NCBI RefSeq assembly: GCF_001426745.1
Contig: NZ_LMFI01000010.1
Coordinates: 599,422 to 663,421, forward strand
Length of the DNA stretch: 64,000 nt
DNA from: Nocardioides sp. Root140
GTDB taxonomy: Bacteria > Actinomycetota > Actinomycetes > Propionibacteriales > Nocardioidaceae
Direction: 5' to 3'
The translations under genes and the position numbers were made by a program. The notes under the pieces are model-generated. The model searched no databases. It saw nothing but the letters and a program-made list of their open reading frames with translations, and was not told the origin of the DNA. The first letter of the stretch is position 1; each line of letters starts with the position of its first letter. Positions 41,896-49,894 of this stretch are shown piece after piece.

Positions 41896-42516
41896 GTGCA
41901 CAGGAACGCTCGGGCATCCGTGGCCACATTGTGCGCGGTGCTGTGCCTGGCCACGGCCGGCTGCTCGGACGACTCCGACTCGGATGACGACCGTCTCGAC
42001 CTGTCGGATTCTCCCAGCGCCTCGTCCAGCGAGACAGCCAGGGACGACTCCTCGGACGGCTCCGGCGCGGCGGAGATCCCGACGACGTACCGCAGCGTCG
42101 GGCTGGAGTTCACCAAGCTGCCCGAGGCGACCGGCGCCAAGCGCGAGGCCCTCGAGACGTACGTCGCCTACGAGCGCGGTCAGCGCCAGCTGAGCCGCAC
42201 CGCGAAGCTGAACCCCCTGATCACCGACAACGCCGCACCGTCCGTGGTCGACGTCATGACCTCCACTGTCGCCCACCTCACGAGCACCGACACGCGTTAC
42301 TCGGGCATCGCCCGGATCAGCGTCGACTTCGACGGCTTCAGCGCGCGCCAGGCGGTGCTCTCCCTGTGCACCGACGCCACCGACCTGTCCCTGGTCACGA
42401 AGGGGCAGAAGCGGCCCGTCGAAGGCCGCGAGAGGGTCCGCGGCCGCGCGACCCTGTCCAGCACCGGTGGTGCCTGGACTCTGACCGACTACACCACCTT
42501 GGACGAATCATGCTGA
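41896..42516 (+). CDS. Lipoprotein, NTF2-like fold (module 1, first gene)
   Basis: The 206-residue protein has a lipoprotein signal ending ATAGC (Cys23) and a Ser/Asp-rich linker. The compact mature domain (EALETYVAYERGQRQLSR ... VDVMTSTVAHLTS) is consistent with an NTF2-like fold. It starts at GTG after AGGGGG. It overlaps the next gene by 7 bp. The same arrangement recurs at 55999-57395. Function is unknown. Confidence 0.65.
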   Translation: MHRNARASVATLCAVLCLATAGCSDDSDSDDDRLDLSDSPSASSSETARDDSSDGSGAAEIPTTYRSVGLEFTKLPEATGAKREALETYVAYERGQRQLSRTAKLNPLITDNAAPSVVDVMTSTVAHLTSTDTRYSGIARISVDFDGFSARQAVLSLCTDATDLSLVTKGQKRPVEGRERVRGRATLSSTGGAWTLTDYTTLDESC

Positions 42517-43478
42517 CTTCGCTTCGCATCCCCATGGCAGCCACCGTCGCCGCCTTCGGCCTGGTGGCCCTGGGCGCAACGATGGAGTCGGCGAGCGCGT
42601 GCGACGGGGCCAACGTCGGTTGCGTGGACAATCCCGGCAACGGCACCGTCACGGTCAGCGTCACCGGCTCCCTGGTCCGCGGCGGCAGCCCCGGGTCGGG
42701 CGGCGGCAGCACGACAGTCTCGGTGCCGGTTCCCTGCTACCGGACCCCACTGTGGACCGGCAAGGAGTACTTCGACGGCATCAAGGACGGCACCATCACC
42801 GGGGCTGGTTGGGACGAGTGGAACCCCGAGCCCTGGGCGCCGTACGCCGGCTACAAGCAGCACAAGAACGACACCGAGGGCCGCTGGTACGTCCCGACGT
42901 GCACCATGCTGGACAGCTTCGAGAACTTCCAGGAGTTCGACAAGTTCTCGCTGAACTACTTCCTCAACAACACCGGGGTCTACGTCGAGGCCGGCGAGCA
43001 GCCGCCCGTCCCGCCGGTGCCCCCGGAGGTGCTGCTCAAGGCGGCCACCGACTCGATGACGATGCCCGAGCCGGCCTTCGACTACAACCCGGACATCACG
43101 GGGAACCTGGACACGTTGGTCAACCTCGACACGTGGTTCTGGTTGCGCGACCCGACCGGTTCCGGATACGTCGCAGCGACTGCGGGCAACAACTCCGTGC
43201 GGGTCGACGCGACCCTGGACCGCGTCGCGTTCTCGGCCGGCCGGGCAGGTTCGGTGGCGTGCGACGACACGGGAACGGCCTGGGCTCCGGGCGCCTCGAG
43301 CACCTGCACGCTGGCATTCCAGAGGCCCGGGGAGCACCAGGTCACCGCCGAGACGGAGTGGGGCCTCACCTGGTCGTTCAACGGTCAGGCCCGCGGCGCC
43401 ATCGACCCCGTCGGCGCCGTGTGGAGCGACGTACTCGTGGTTGCCCAGTCCCAGTCGCTGGTGACCGAGGTCGACTGA
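42510..43478 (+). CDS. Exported beta-rich protein (module 1, second gene)
   Basis: The 322-residue protein has a signal peptide (ATVAAFGLVALGATMESASA) and a Gly/Ser-rich segment. The C-terminal region LVNLDTWFWLRDP continues with a cysteine-containing PKD-like stretch, ending near TWSFNGQARG. The C-terminal part is homologous to the second gene of the other module (LVNFDTLFRTE). It is translationally coupled to the lipoprotein. Function is unknown; a surface complex of the two proteins is plausible. Confidence 0.65.
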   Translation: MLTSLRIPMAATVAAFGLVALGATMESASACDGANVGCVDNPGNGTVTVSVTGSLVRGGSPGSGGGSTTVSVPVPCYRTPLWTGKEYFDGIKDGTITGAGWDEWNPEPWAPYAGYKQHKNDTEGRWYVPTCTMLDSFENFQEFDKFSLNYFLNNTGVYVEAGEQPPVPPVPPEVLLKAATDSMTMPEPAFDYNPDITGNLDTLVNLDTWFWLRDPTGSGYVAATAGNNSVRVDATLDRVAFSAGRAGSVACDDTGTAWAPGASSTCTLAFQRPGEHQVTAETEWGLTWSFNGQARGAIDPVGAVWSDVLVVAQSQSLVTEVD

Positions 43479-43481
43479 CCG

Positions 43482-43952
43482 TCAGCCCTTCGGCGGCTTC
43501 GGGGTCACCCAGAGCTTGATGACGCCGTTGAAGCACTCGACACCCGACGTCGTGACCGCCTTGACCCGCACGTGCAGGTCGGGGTCGTCGCCGGTCCACT
43601 GCTCGGGGTCGGTCTCCGCGATGATCGTGATGTCGGAGTCGGCCTTGGCGGTGTAGTTGATGTCCATCCCCTTGGGGATCCACCGCTTGTCCTTGGGAAT
43701 CGTCACCTCGGCCAGTGCACCCATCGCCGCCTCGGCGCCGTTGCACAGCGCGATCGCGTGCACGGTGCCGATGTGGTTGTGCACGGCCCGGCGCTTGGGG
43801 AAGGTCAGCTCCACGTGGTTGGGCTTCACCACCTGGAAGGTCGGCCGGATCGTCGCGAAGTACGGCGCCTTCTGACTGAACGCGAGCGAGAACGCCTTCT
43901 TGCCCATCGGTACGGCAGAGGCCTTGTTCCACATGTCCTGGATCGTCACCAT
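43482..43952 (-). CDS. DUF4442 hotdog-fold protein (thioesterase-like)
   Basis: The 156-residue protein has the DUF4442 pattern: PYFATIRPTFQVVKPNHVEL, then HNHIGTVHAIALCNGAEAAM, which aligns with the hotdog central helix of PaaI/YiiD-like thioesterases. It probably hydrolyses an acyl-CoA or acyl-ACP. It is divergent from the fatty-acid desaturase gene, fitting a lipid role. Its ATG lies 10 bp from a TTACC-GGTA-GGTAA inverted repeat. Confidence 0.8.
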   Translation of the reverse strand: MVTIQDMWNKASAVPMGKKAFSLAFSQKAPYFATIRPTFQVVKPNHVELTFPKRRAVHNHIGTVHAIALCNGAEAAMGALAEVTIPKDKRWIPKGMDINYTAKADSDITIIAETDPEQWTGDDPDLHVRVKAVTTSGVECFNGVIKLWVTPKPPKG

Positions 43953-44014
43953 GCCCTCATGTTACCGGTAGGTAATGGATCCGCGAGTGTTGTCCGCGCC
44001 ACAGCGGGCTGCCC

Positions 44015-44034
44015 AACCTACGGCTCCGTAGGTT
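44015..44034. promoter_or_regulatory. Operator-like palindrome before the desaturase gene
   Basis: AACCTACGG-CT-CCGTAGGTT has perfect 9-bp arms. A TACGGT hexamer begins at its last base and could be the -10, so a bound repressor would block transcription. The size and symmetry suit a TetR-family regulator. Confidence 0.65.
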
Positions 44035-44074
44035 ACGGTTGAGTCGGTAGAGAATCACCGATCCTGGAGCCACC

Positions 44075-45037
44075 TTGACCGCAACACAGACCGGCCCGGC
44101 CCTCGACACCGCGGACCGCGCGACCCGCGGCGGAGACGAGCAGTCCCGCCTCGAGCAGATCACGCTGGCCCTGTTCATCCTGGTGCCGTTCGTCGCACTC
44201 TTCGCCGCCGTACCCATCGCCTGGGGCGGCTGGCTGAGCTGGCTCGACGTCGGCATCGCCGTGACGATGTACTGGATCGGCCTGCTCGGCGTGACCGTCG
44301 GCTTCCACCGACTCTTCACCCACAAGTCGTTCAAGCCCAACCGCGGAGTGAAGATCGGCCTCGCCATCGCGGGTTCGATGGCCGTGCAGGGTCCGCTGGT
44401 GCGCTGGGTGGCCGACCACCGCAAGCACCACAAGTTCTCCGACCGCGACGGCGACCCGCACTCGCCGTGGAAGTACGGCACGAACATGCGCGCGCTGACC
44501 AAGGGCATGGTGCACGCCCACATCGGCTGGCTCTTCGACGAGGAGCAGACCCCGCAGCGCAAGTACGCCCCCGACCTGATGAAGGACAACGACCTGGTCC
44601 GCATCTCGAAGGACTTCTGGTTCTGGACGCTGCTCTCGCTGGCCATCCCGCCGATCATCGGCGGTCTGGTCACCATGTCGTGGGCCGGCGCCCTGACCGC
44701 GTTCTTCTGGGGCTCTCTGGTGCGGGTCGGCCTGCTGCACCACGTCACCTGGTCGATCAACTCGATCTGCCACACGGTCGGCAATCGCCCCTTCATCTCG
44801 CGCGACAAGAGCTCCAACGTGTGGTGGCTGGCCATCCCCTCGGGCGGCGAGTCGTGGCACAACCTGCACCACGCAGACCCGACCTGCGCCCGGCACGGCG
44901 TGCAGCGCGGCCAGCTCGACGTCTCCGCCCGGGTCATCTGGGTCTTCGAAAAGCTCGGATGGGTCGACGACGTGCGCTGGCCGGTCAAGGAACGCATCGA
45001 GGCCAAGCTGGTCAAGAACCAGCAGGCCGCTGCCTGA
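44075..45037 (+). CDS. Acyl-CoA desaturase (fatty acid desaturase type 1)
   Basis: The 320-residue membrane di-iron enzyme has the three histidine boxes HRLFTH (78-83), HRKHH (115-119) and HNLHH (262-266) and four hydrophobic spans. It introduces a cis double bond in acyl-CoA chains (DesA3/Ole1 group). It starts at TTG with TGGAG upstream; an extra short N-terminus precedes the first helix. The upstream palindrome suggests lipid-responsive repression. Confidence 0.9.
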   Translation: MTATQTGPALDTADRATRGGDEQSRLEQITLALFILVPFVALFAAVPIAWGGWLSWLDVGIAVTMYWIGLLGVTVGFHRLFTHKSFKPNRGVKIGLAIAGSMAVQGPLVRWVADHRKHHKFSDRDGDPHSPWKYGTNMRALTKGMVHAHIGWLFDEEQTPQRKYAPDLMKDNDLVRISKDFWFWTLLSLAIPPIIGGLVTMSWAGALTAFFWGSLVRVGLLHHVTWSINSICHTVGNRPFISRDKSSNVWWLAIPSGGESWHNLHHADPTCARHGVQRGQLDVSARVIWVFEKLGWVDDVRWPVKERIEAKLVKNQQAAA

Positions 45038-45047
45038 GCAGGACCTG

Positions 45048-46076
45048 CTACCGCCCCTTCGCGACGCGGTTGCGCACCCACGTCTCGTTGACCCGACGGA
45101 ACGCCGCCTGGTCGAACGTGACCTCTGCGTCGTCGTCCAGGTCTGACGCCGCGCTCATCGAGGCGCGGATCAACAACGGCGGCTTCAGCACGTAGGTGGT
45201 GGCCCACGGCCCGTACTCGGAGGGCTCCAGCGAAGTCACCGAGTCGGGCACGATCTTGAACTCCACGGACTCGTCGACGCCGAAGGTGGGCGCTGCCTGC
45301 GCGTCCGAGTAGCTGCGCGCGACCTTCTTCAGGGTGCTCCGCGCGGTCGACAGCGACACCCGCACCCGCTTCCCGGCGTACGTGCAGAGCAGCTTCTGGT
45401 TGCGGTCGTGGCCGACGGCGTACTGCACCTGACCGACCACGTCCGTGACCAACTTCGAGTCCGGCGACGGGCAGGTGCGCGGCACGTTGATCGGATGCTC
45501 GTGCATCCCCGGCGTCACCTGGTCGAGCAGCGTCTTCAGGAGCCGTTCGGCGGTCGTCCGGTCGCCCCGGAACCAGCCCGAGCCGACGAACACGGTGTAG
45601 TCACCCTTCCGCGCCCAGGCGTCGAAGCCGTACTTCGTGTCGCGCAGGTAGAGCGCTTCGTCCCCCACGCCGTTGATGGTGATCAGCTTCCCGCTGTAGT
45701 CGGCCCTGTCCCGCAGGTTGGCCGCGAACTTCCGGCCGGGCACCAAGCTGTAGCCGTAGTAGATGATCGCGACACTGTCGTTGCCGGTGACGACGCAGCG
45801 GACCAGGCGCGAGTCGCCGGGCTCCATCTCGGCGCCGATGCCGGTCACCTTCTCGGCACCGATCACGGAGAACCGGTCGGCGACCGAGAGCAGGCGACAC
45901 GGGTCGACAGGGGCGTGCCGCGCCTTCTCGGCCGCGGCACTGCGGCTGGCCGCACCGTCCTGGGAGTGTCCCGCGGGATCGTCCGACCCGGCCTGGGCGC
46001 TGCAGCCAAGGACAGCCAGCAGCGCACCGGCGACCACCAGGGCGAGGGCACCACGCCGGGATCCAGACACGTTCAT
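45048..46076 (-). CDS. Lipoprotein with DUF3558-like features
   Basis: The 342-residue protein has a lipoprotein signal (LLAVLGC, Cys25). A DPCRLLSVADRF stretch with a later RLVRCVV gives the cysteine spacing of DUF3558-type actinobacterial lipoproteins. A second half contains RTCPSPDSKLVTDVV and LLCTYAGKRVRVSL, suggesting a duplicated domain. The role is unknown. It is divergent from the TetR gene by 59 bp. Confidence 0.7.
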   Translation of the reverse strand: MNVSGSRRGALALVVAGALLAVLGCSAQAGSDDPAGHSQDGAASRSAAAEKARHAPVDPCRLLSVADRFSVIGAEKVTGIGAEMEPGDSRLVRCVVTGNDSVAIIYYGYSLVPGRKFAANLRDRADYSGKLITINGVGDEALYLRDTKYGFDAWARKGDYTVFVGSGWFRGDRTTAERLLKTLLDQVTPGMHEHPINVPRTCPSPDSKLVTDVVGQVQYAVGHDRNQKLLCTYAGKRVRVSLSTARSTLKKVARSYSDAQAAPTFGVDESVEFKIVPDSVTSLEPSEYGPWATTYVLKPPLLIRASMSAASDLDDDAEVTFDQAAFRRVNETWVRNRVAKGR

Positions 46077-46135
46077 GGAACAGGATCTTCCCTCACCCGG
46101 GTCGGCCAAACCGAACGAACTGCGAAGATGGACCG

Positions 46136-46780
46136 GTGGCCACCTCGAACAGCTCCCGCAAGTCCGCACCCCGGAGCCGGATGACCGCGGCCGAACGCCG
46201 CGAGCAGTTGATCGAGATCTCCCGCGCCCTGTTCGCCGAGCGCGGCTTCGACGGTACGTCGATCGAGGAGGTCGCCAGCCGCGCCGAGGTCTCCAAGCCG
46301 GTGGTCTACGAACACTTCGGCGGCAAGGAGGGCTTGTACGCCGTGGTCGTCGACCGCGAGGTCACCCACCTTCTCGGCATGATGCGCGGCGCCCTGACCT
46401 CCGGCACCTCGCGCGCGCTCATGGAGCAGGCGGCGCTCACCCTGCTCGACTACATCGACCAGCAGCCCGACGGCTTCCGGATCATGGTGCGCGACTCCCC
46501 CATGGGCTCGCAGGGCGCCAGCTTCCAGTCGATCATCGGCGACACGGCGAGCCGGGTCGAAGGCATCCTGGTCGACCAGTTCAAGAAGCGCGGCCTCGAC
46601 CACAAGACCGCGCCGATGTATGCCCAGATGCTCGTCGGCATGGTCGGCACGACGGGCCAGTGGTGGCTCTCCGCCGACCGCAAGCCCGACAAGCGCGTGG
46701 TCGCAGCACACCTGGTCAACCTGGCGTGGAACGGGCTCAGCGGCCTGGAGAAGAAGCCCAAGCTGTTCAGCGAGGACTGA
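46136..46780 (+). CDS. TetR-family transcriptional regulator
   Basis: The 214-residue regulator has an N-terminal helix-turn-helix: RREQLIEISRALFAERGFDG, then TSIEEVASRAEVSKPVVYEH and FGGKEGLYAVV. A ligand-binding domain with a C-terminal helix bundle follows. It starts at GTG. It lies about 1.1 kb downstream of the desaturase gene, on the same strand, and could regulate it through the 44015-44034 palindrome; that link is inference. It ends one base before the convergent DinB-like gene. Confidence 0.9.
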   Translation: MATSNSSRKSAPRSRMTAAERREQLIEISRALFAERGFDGTSIEEVASRAEVSKPVVYEHFGGKEGLYAVVVDREVTHLLGMMRGALTSGTSRALMEQAALTLLDYIDQQPDGFRIMVRDSPMGSQGASFQSIIGDTASRVEGILVDQFKKRGLDHKTAPMYAQMLVGMVGTTGQWWLSADRKPDKRVVAAHLVNLAWNGLSGLEKKPKLFSED

Positions 46781-47311
46781 TCAGGGTTGGCGCCCGGCGA
46801 ACGCCGCGAGGCGGTCCACGGCAGACGCGTCGTCGGCCACCTCGACCTGCGGCTGGAAGGCCTCGCCGCGCAGCTCGTCGGTCAGAGAGGCCGACATGAA
46901 GTCGAGCCCACACTGCGCCACGCCCTCGTCGAGCTGACGCTCCCAGCCGATGGCCTTGGCGAGGTCCCAGGTGTGCACGGCGAGCTCCGCCACGGACATC
47001 GGCGCCGGCGGACCGTCGCCGTCCTCACCGACCTCGTGCCAGTGGTGGATCAGGTCGTCACCCGCCGCACGGAACGACGAGGCCCACTCGACCCCGAGAG
47101 GCGGGTCGTTCGACCAGTCGACCTCTTCACCACGGGCCGCCGCCAGGAACTTCGCGGGCGCTCCCGCAAGGTGCGCGGCGAGGCGAGAGACGTCCCAGTC
47201 GGAGCACGGCGTCGGGTCGGCGAACTGGTCCTCGTGGACGGCGGCGAGCACGTCACCGGCCTGGTCGATGGCTCGGGACAGGGTCTGGATGGAACCGGAT
47301 GGTGATGTCAT
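46781..47311 (-). CDS. DinB-like/TIGR03086-type metal-binding protein
   Basis: The 176-residue protein carries TPCSDWDVSRLAAHLAGAP and a later VHTWDLAKAIG histidine motif. These are the metal ligand positions of mycothiol-dependent maleylpyruvate isomerase N-terminal (DinB-fold) proteins. A thiol-transferase or detoxification role is inferred from the family. It is encoded upstream of nothing else on its strand here. Confidence 0.85.
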   Translation of the reverse strand: MTSPSGSIQTLSRAIDQAGDVLAAVHEDQFADPTPCSDWDVSRLAAHLAGAPAKFLAAARGEEVDWSNDPPLGVEWASSFRAAGDDLIHHWHEVGEDGDGPPAPMSVAELAVHTWDLAKAIGWERQLDEGVAQCGLDFMSASLTDELRGEAFQPQVEVADDASAVDRLAAFAGRQP

Positions 47312-47335
47312 GGCGGTGCCTCCTCGCCACCCACA

Positions 47336-47725
47336 CTAGTGGGCCGGCGTGAGGACCTCGACCCTGTTTCCGTGGGCATCACGGGTGTGGAAGCGCAGGT
47401 GGCCGGCGAACGTCCCGCGCTCGTTCCAGTCGACGTCGAACCCCAGAGCCTGCAAGCGGGCGCCGACGTCCTCGAGCTCGTCGATGGTGTCCAACAGAAG
47501 GGCAGGGTGTGCCTTCTTCGCAGCGACGAACGGGTCCTCGACCCCCACGTGGATCTCGGCGGCGGTCTCCCCGCGGTCGTCGTACGCACGGAACCAACAG
47601 CCGCCGCGCTTCGCCAGCTCGGCGGGCTTCTCGACCTCGGTCATGCCGAGCCCCTCGCCGTAGAACCGGCGGGCTCCGACCTCCCCGCCGGGTGGGCAGG
47701 CAACCTGGACGTGGTGCAGTCTCAT
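47336..47725 (-). CDS. VOC-family (glyoxalase-like) protein
   Basis: The 129-residue protein has the beta-alpha-beta-beta-beta pattern of VOC proteins: LHHVQVACPPGG, ARRFYGEGLGM, AEIHVGVEDPF, and GHLRFHTRDAHGNRVEVLTP with its C-terminal metal Glu. It starts with GAGGAGG upstream. Its ATG overlaps the stop of tam, giving translational coupling. The substrate is unknown. Confidence 0.85.
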   Translation of the reverse strand: MRLHHVQVACPPGGEVGARRFYGEGLGMTEVEKPAELAKRGGCWFRAYDDRGETAAEIHVGVEDPFVAAKKAHPALLLDTIDELEDVGARLQALGFDVDWNERGTFAGHLRFHTRDAHGNRVEVLTPAH

Positions 47726-48495
47726 GCCGACCTCCTCGCGACGACGAAGATGCGCCGGAACGGCAGGACGACGCCGTACGGCGTCTCGGGGTAGGCCGCG
47801 CGCAGCCGGGTGCGGAACTCCTCGGCGAACTCCTCGCGCAGGCCGTCGGGCAGCGCCTGGAGGGTGGGCCGGGCGCCGGTTCCGGTCACCCAGGTGAAGA
47901 CCGGGTCCTCCCCGGTGAGCACGTGGAGGTACGTCGTCTCCCACGTATCGACCTCACAGTCGAGCGCCGCCAGCTTCTCGAGATAGACCGCCGGATCGTG
48001 CGAGGAGGGTACGGCCACGCCAGCGAGGTGTGCGGCGTACTTCTCCTGGTCGGCGATCTCGGTGCGGATCGTGTGGCTCGGCTCGCCGAAGTTGCCCGGC
48101 ACCTGGAAGGCGAGCCAGCCGTCGGGGGCCACCGTGTCGACGAGGTCCGGCAGCAGGTCGAGGTGCCCGGGCACCCACTGCAGGGTGGCGTTGGAGACCA
48201 GCACGTCGACGGTCGGGCCGGAGGTGACCCACTCGCGCAGGTCCTGGACGGCGAAGTCGATGCCGGGCGCGTCCCTCCGGGCCCGCTCGATCATCTCCGG
48301 ACTCGAGTCGACGCCGGTGACCTCGGCAGCCGGCCACCGCTGGGCGAGCAGCGCAGTCAGGTTGCCGGGTCCGCAGCCCAGATCGACCACCCTGCTTGGG
48401 GATTCGGCGCCGATGCGCTGGACCAGCTCCACGAAGGGGCGGCCGCGCTCGTCGGCGTAGGTGAGGTACTGCTCGGGACTCCACTGGTGGCTCAT
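47722..48495 (-). CDS. tam: Trans-aconitate 2-methyltransferase
   Basis: The 257-residue class I methyltransferase closely follows the E. coli Tam pattern: YLTYADERGRPFVELVQRI, VVDLGCGPGNLTALL, then VSNATLQWVPGH and FVVARR at the end. It esterifies trans-aconitate, a by-product that inhibits aconitase. GAGGAG precedes the ATG. The upstream region holds two palindromes shared with the divergent marR gene, so MarR control is likely. Confidence 0.9.
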   Translation of the reverse strand: MSHQWSPEQYLTYADERGRPFVELVQRIGAESPSRVVDLGCGPGNLTALLAQRWPAAEVTGVDSSPEMIERARRDAPGIDFAVQDLREWVTSGPTVDVLVSNATLQWVPGHLDLLPDLVDTVAPDGWLAFQVPGNFGEPSHTIRTEIADQEKYAAHLAGVAVPSSHDPAVYLEKLAALDCEVDTWETTYLHVLTGEDPVFTWVTGTGARPTLQALPDGLREEFAEEFRTRLRAAYPETPYGVVLPFRRIFVVARRSA

Positions 48496-48512
48496 CGCGA
48501 CTCCTCGATTTA

Positions 48513-48526
48513 TCTTGACGTCAAGA
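48513..48526. promoter_or_regulatory. MarR operator-like palindrome 1
   Basis: TCTTGACGTCAAGA is a perfect 14-bp palindrome 17 bp upstream of tam. Confidence 0.75.
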
Positions 48527-48557
48527 CACTTCATTCTGACTCCGCCTATGTCTCGAT

Positions 48558-48572
48558 GTCAAGATTCTTGAC
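48558..48572. promoter_or_regulatory. MarR operator-like palindrome 2
   Basis: GTCAAGA-T-TCTTGAC is a perfect 7+1+7 inverted repeat just before the marR -10. It uses the same half-sites as palindrome 1, in the opposite order. Confidence 0.75.
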
Positions 48573-48591
48573 GATCCGTTACGATGCTGCC

Positions 48592-49086
48592 ATGCGCGAC
48601 GAAGTGGACGACCTGGTCGATGCCTGGGCACGCGAACGCGCCGACCTGGACCTCGGCCCGGTCGAGGTGTTCAGCCGGATCAGTCGCCTGGCGCGCCACC
48701 TCGACCTCGCGCGGCGGACCGCCTTCACCGACCACGACATCGAGTCGTGGGAGTTCGACGTGCTGGCCGCCCTGCGGCGCGCGGGCGGCGACTACGAGCT
48801 CTCCCCCGGCAAGCTGATCAAGGAAACCCTGGTCACTTCCGGCACGATGACCAACCGCGTCGACCGGCTGACCGCGCGCGGCCTCGTCGAGCGCCTCCCC
48901 GACCCGAACGACCGGCGCGGCGTGCTCGTGCGACTGACCCCCGAAGGACGTACGACGGTCGACGGCGCGTTCGCCGCCCTCCTCGAGGCCGAGCGCGACC
49001 TGCTCGGTGACACCTCGGCCCGCGACCGCAAGCAACTCGCCACCCTGCTCCGTCGCCTGATGGTCCCCTTCGCCGACCCGTCGTGA
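48592..49086 (+). CDS. MarR-family transcriptional regulator
   Basis: The 164-residue protein has a winged helix-turn-helix: WEFDVLAALRRAGGDYELSP, then SGTMTNRVDRLTARGLVERL and PDPNDRRGVLVRLT, with the wing arginines typical of MarR. It is divergent from tam, with two palindromes between, and probably represses both units. A TACGAT hexamer ends 6 nt before the ATG, so the transcript may be leaderless. Confidence 0.9.
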   Translation: MRDEVDDLVDAWARERADLDLGPVEVFSRISRLARHLDLARRTAFTDHDIESWEFDVLAALRRAGGDYELSPGKLIKETLVTSGTMTNRVDRLTARGLVERLPDPNDRRGVLVRLTPEGRTTVDGAFAALLEAERDLLGDTSARDRKQLATLLRRLMVPFADPS

Positions 49087-49150
49087 ACTTCCATCGACCT
49101 GTCGCCAGTTCTCGGTGACCTGTCGCCAGTTCTGCCCGACCTGCCGCACG

Positions 49151-49864
49151 TCACCGGCCCCCGTCGACCTCGAGGATCTCCAGGTCCAGTGCGGAGCCTT
49201 CCCCGTCGATCGGCTCGAGTGAGACGACGACACCGGTGCGCACGTCCAGGGCCACGTCGTACGCCGAGGGGTAGGACCGCTCCGGATCCGGCTCCCAGTC
49301 GTCGTACTCGTCGCGGTCGGAGATCTCCGACCAGAGCAGCGCACAGCACCCACACGTCGGGTCATAGCCCTCGACGGGCCTGATCCGCGCGCGCCACACG
49401 GGACGGCCGTGGTGCGTGTCGACCCTCAGGTCGCTGATCGTCGTGGACTCGGAGAGCTCGCGCGGGTCGAGCATCGCCACCCAGAAGTAGTTGGTGTACA
49501 TCGGGTCGCCGTAGTCGATCGAGACGAAGTCATCGCCTTCCTGGGCGAACGAGTCCGGCCTCGAGGCAACCAGCCCGTCGGAGCGCCGTACCGGCTCGAC
49601 CTCGTGCGGCCAGCGGTGGATGATCTCTGGCGTCCTTTGGGGCCCGCCGTCGGCCGTGGACGACATCCAGACCACGCCTCGAGCCTGCCCCAGGTCCTCG
49701 CGCTCGATCGTCTGTCGGCCGTCGGCATCGACGACTCGCAGTTCACCGGGCCGGTTCACCCAGGCCTCGACCGGCTCCTCACCGTGACGAGTGAAGTGCA
49801 GGCTCTGCCAGAGCCACGGCGAGCTGCGCGCCAGGGCCCGGAAGGCGTCCTCGGTCAGGTCCAT
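49151..49864 (-). CDS. Protein of unknown function with a CxCC motif
   Basis: The 237-residue soluble protein begins MDLTEDAFRALARSSPWLW, followed by HGEEPVEAWVNRPGELRV. A TCGCCALLWSE motif lies near residue 170, followed by a strongly acidic stretch (RDEYDDWEPDPERSYP). The ending (DVALDVRTGVVVSLEPIDG) is typical of an outer-membrane-lipoprotein-like or LolA-like strand pattern in unrelated families, but I do not recognise it. GGTGGG precedes the ATG. It follows the ABC-F gene's 3' end on the same side. Confidence 0.6.
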   Translation of the reverse strand: MDLTEDAFRALARSSPWLWQSLHFTRHGEEPVEAWVNRPGELRVVDADGRQTIEREDLGQARGVVWMSSTADGGPQRTPEIIHRWPHEVEPVRRSDGLVASRPDSFAQEGDDFVSIDYGDPMYTNYFWVAMLDPRELSESTTISDLRVDTHHGRPVWRARIRPVEGYDPTCGCCALLWSEISDRDEYDDWEPDPERSYPSAYDVALDVRTGVVVSLEPIDGEGSALDLEILEVDGGR

Positions 49865-49894
49865 GCCCACCATTCTCACGAGGCGGGCAAGAGG

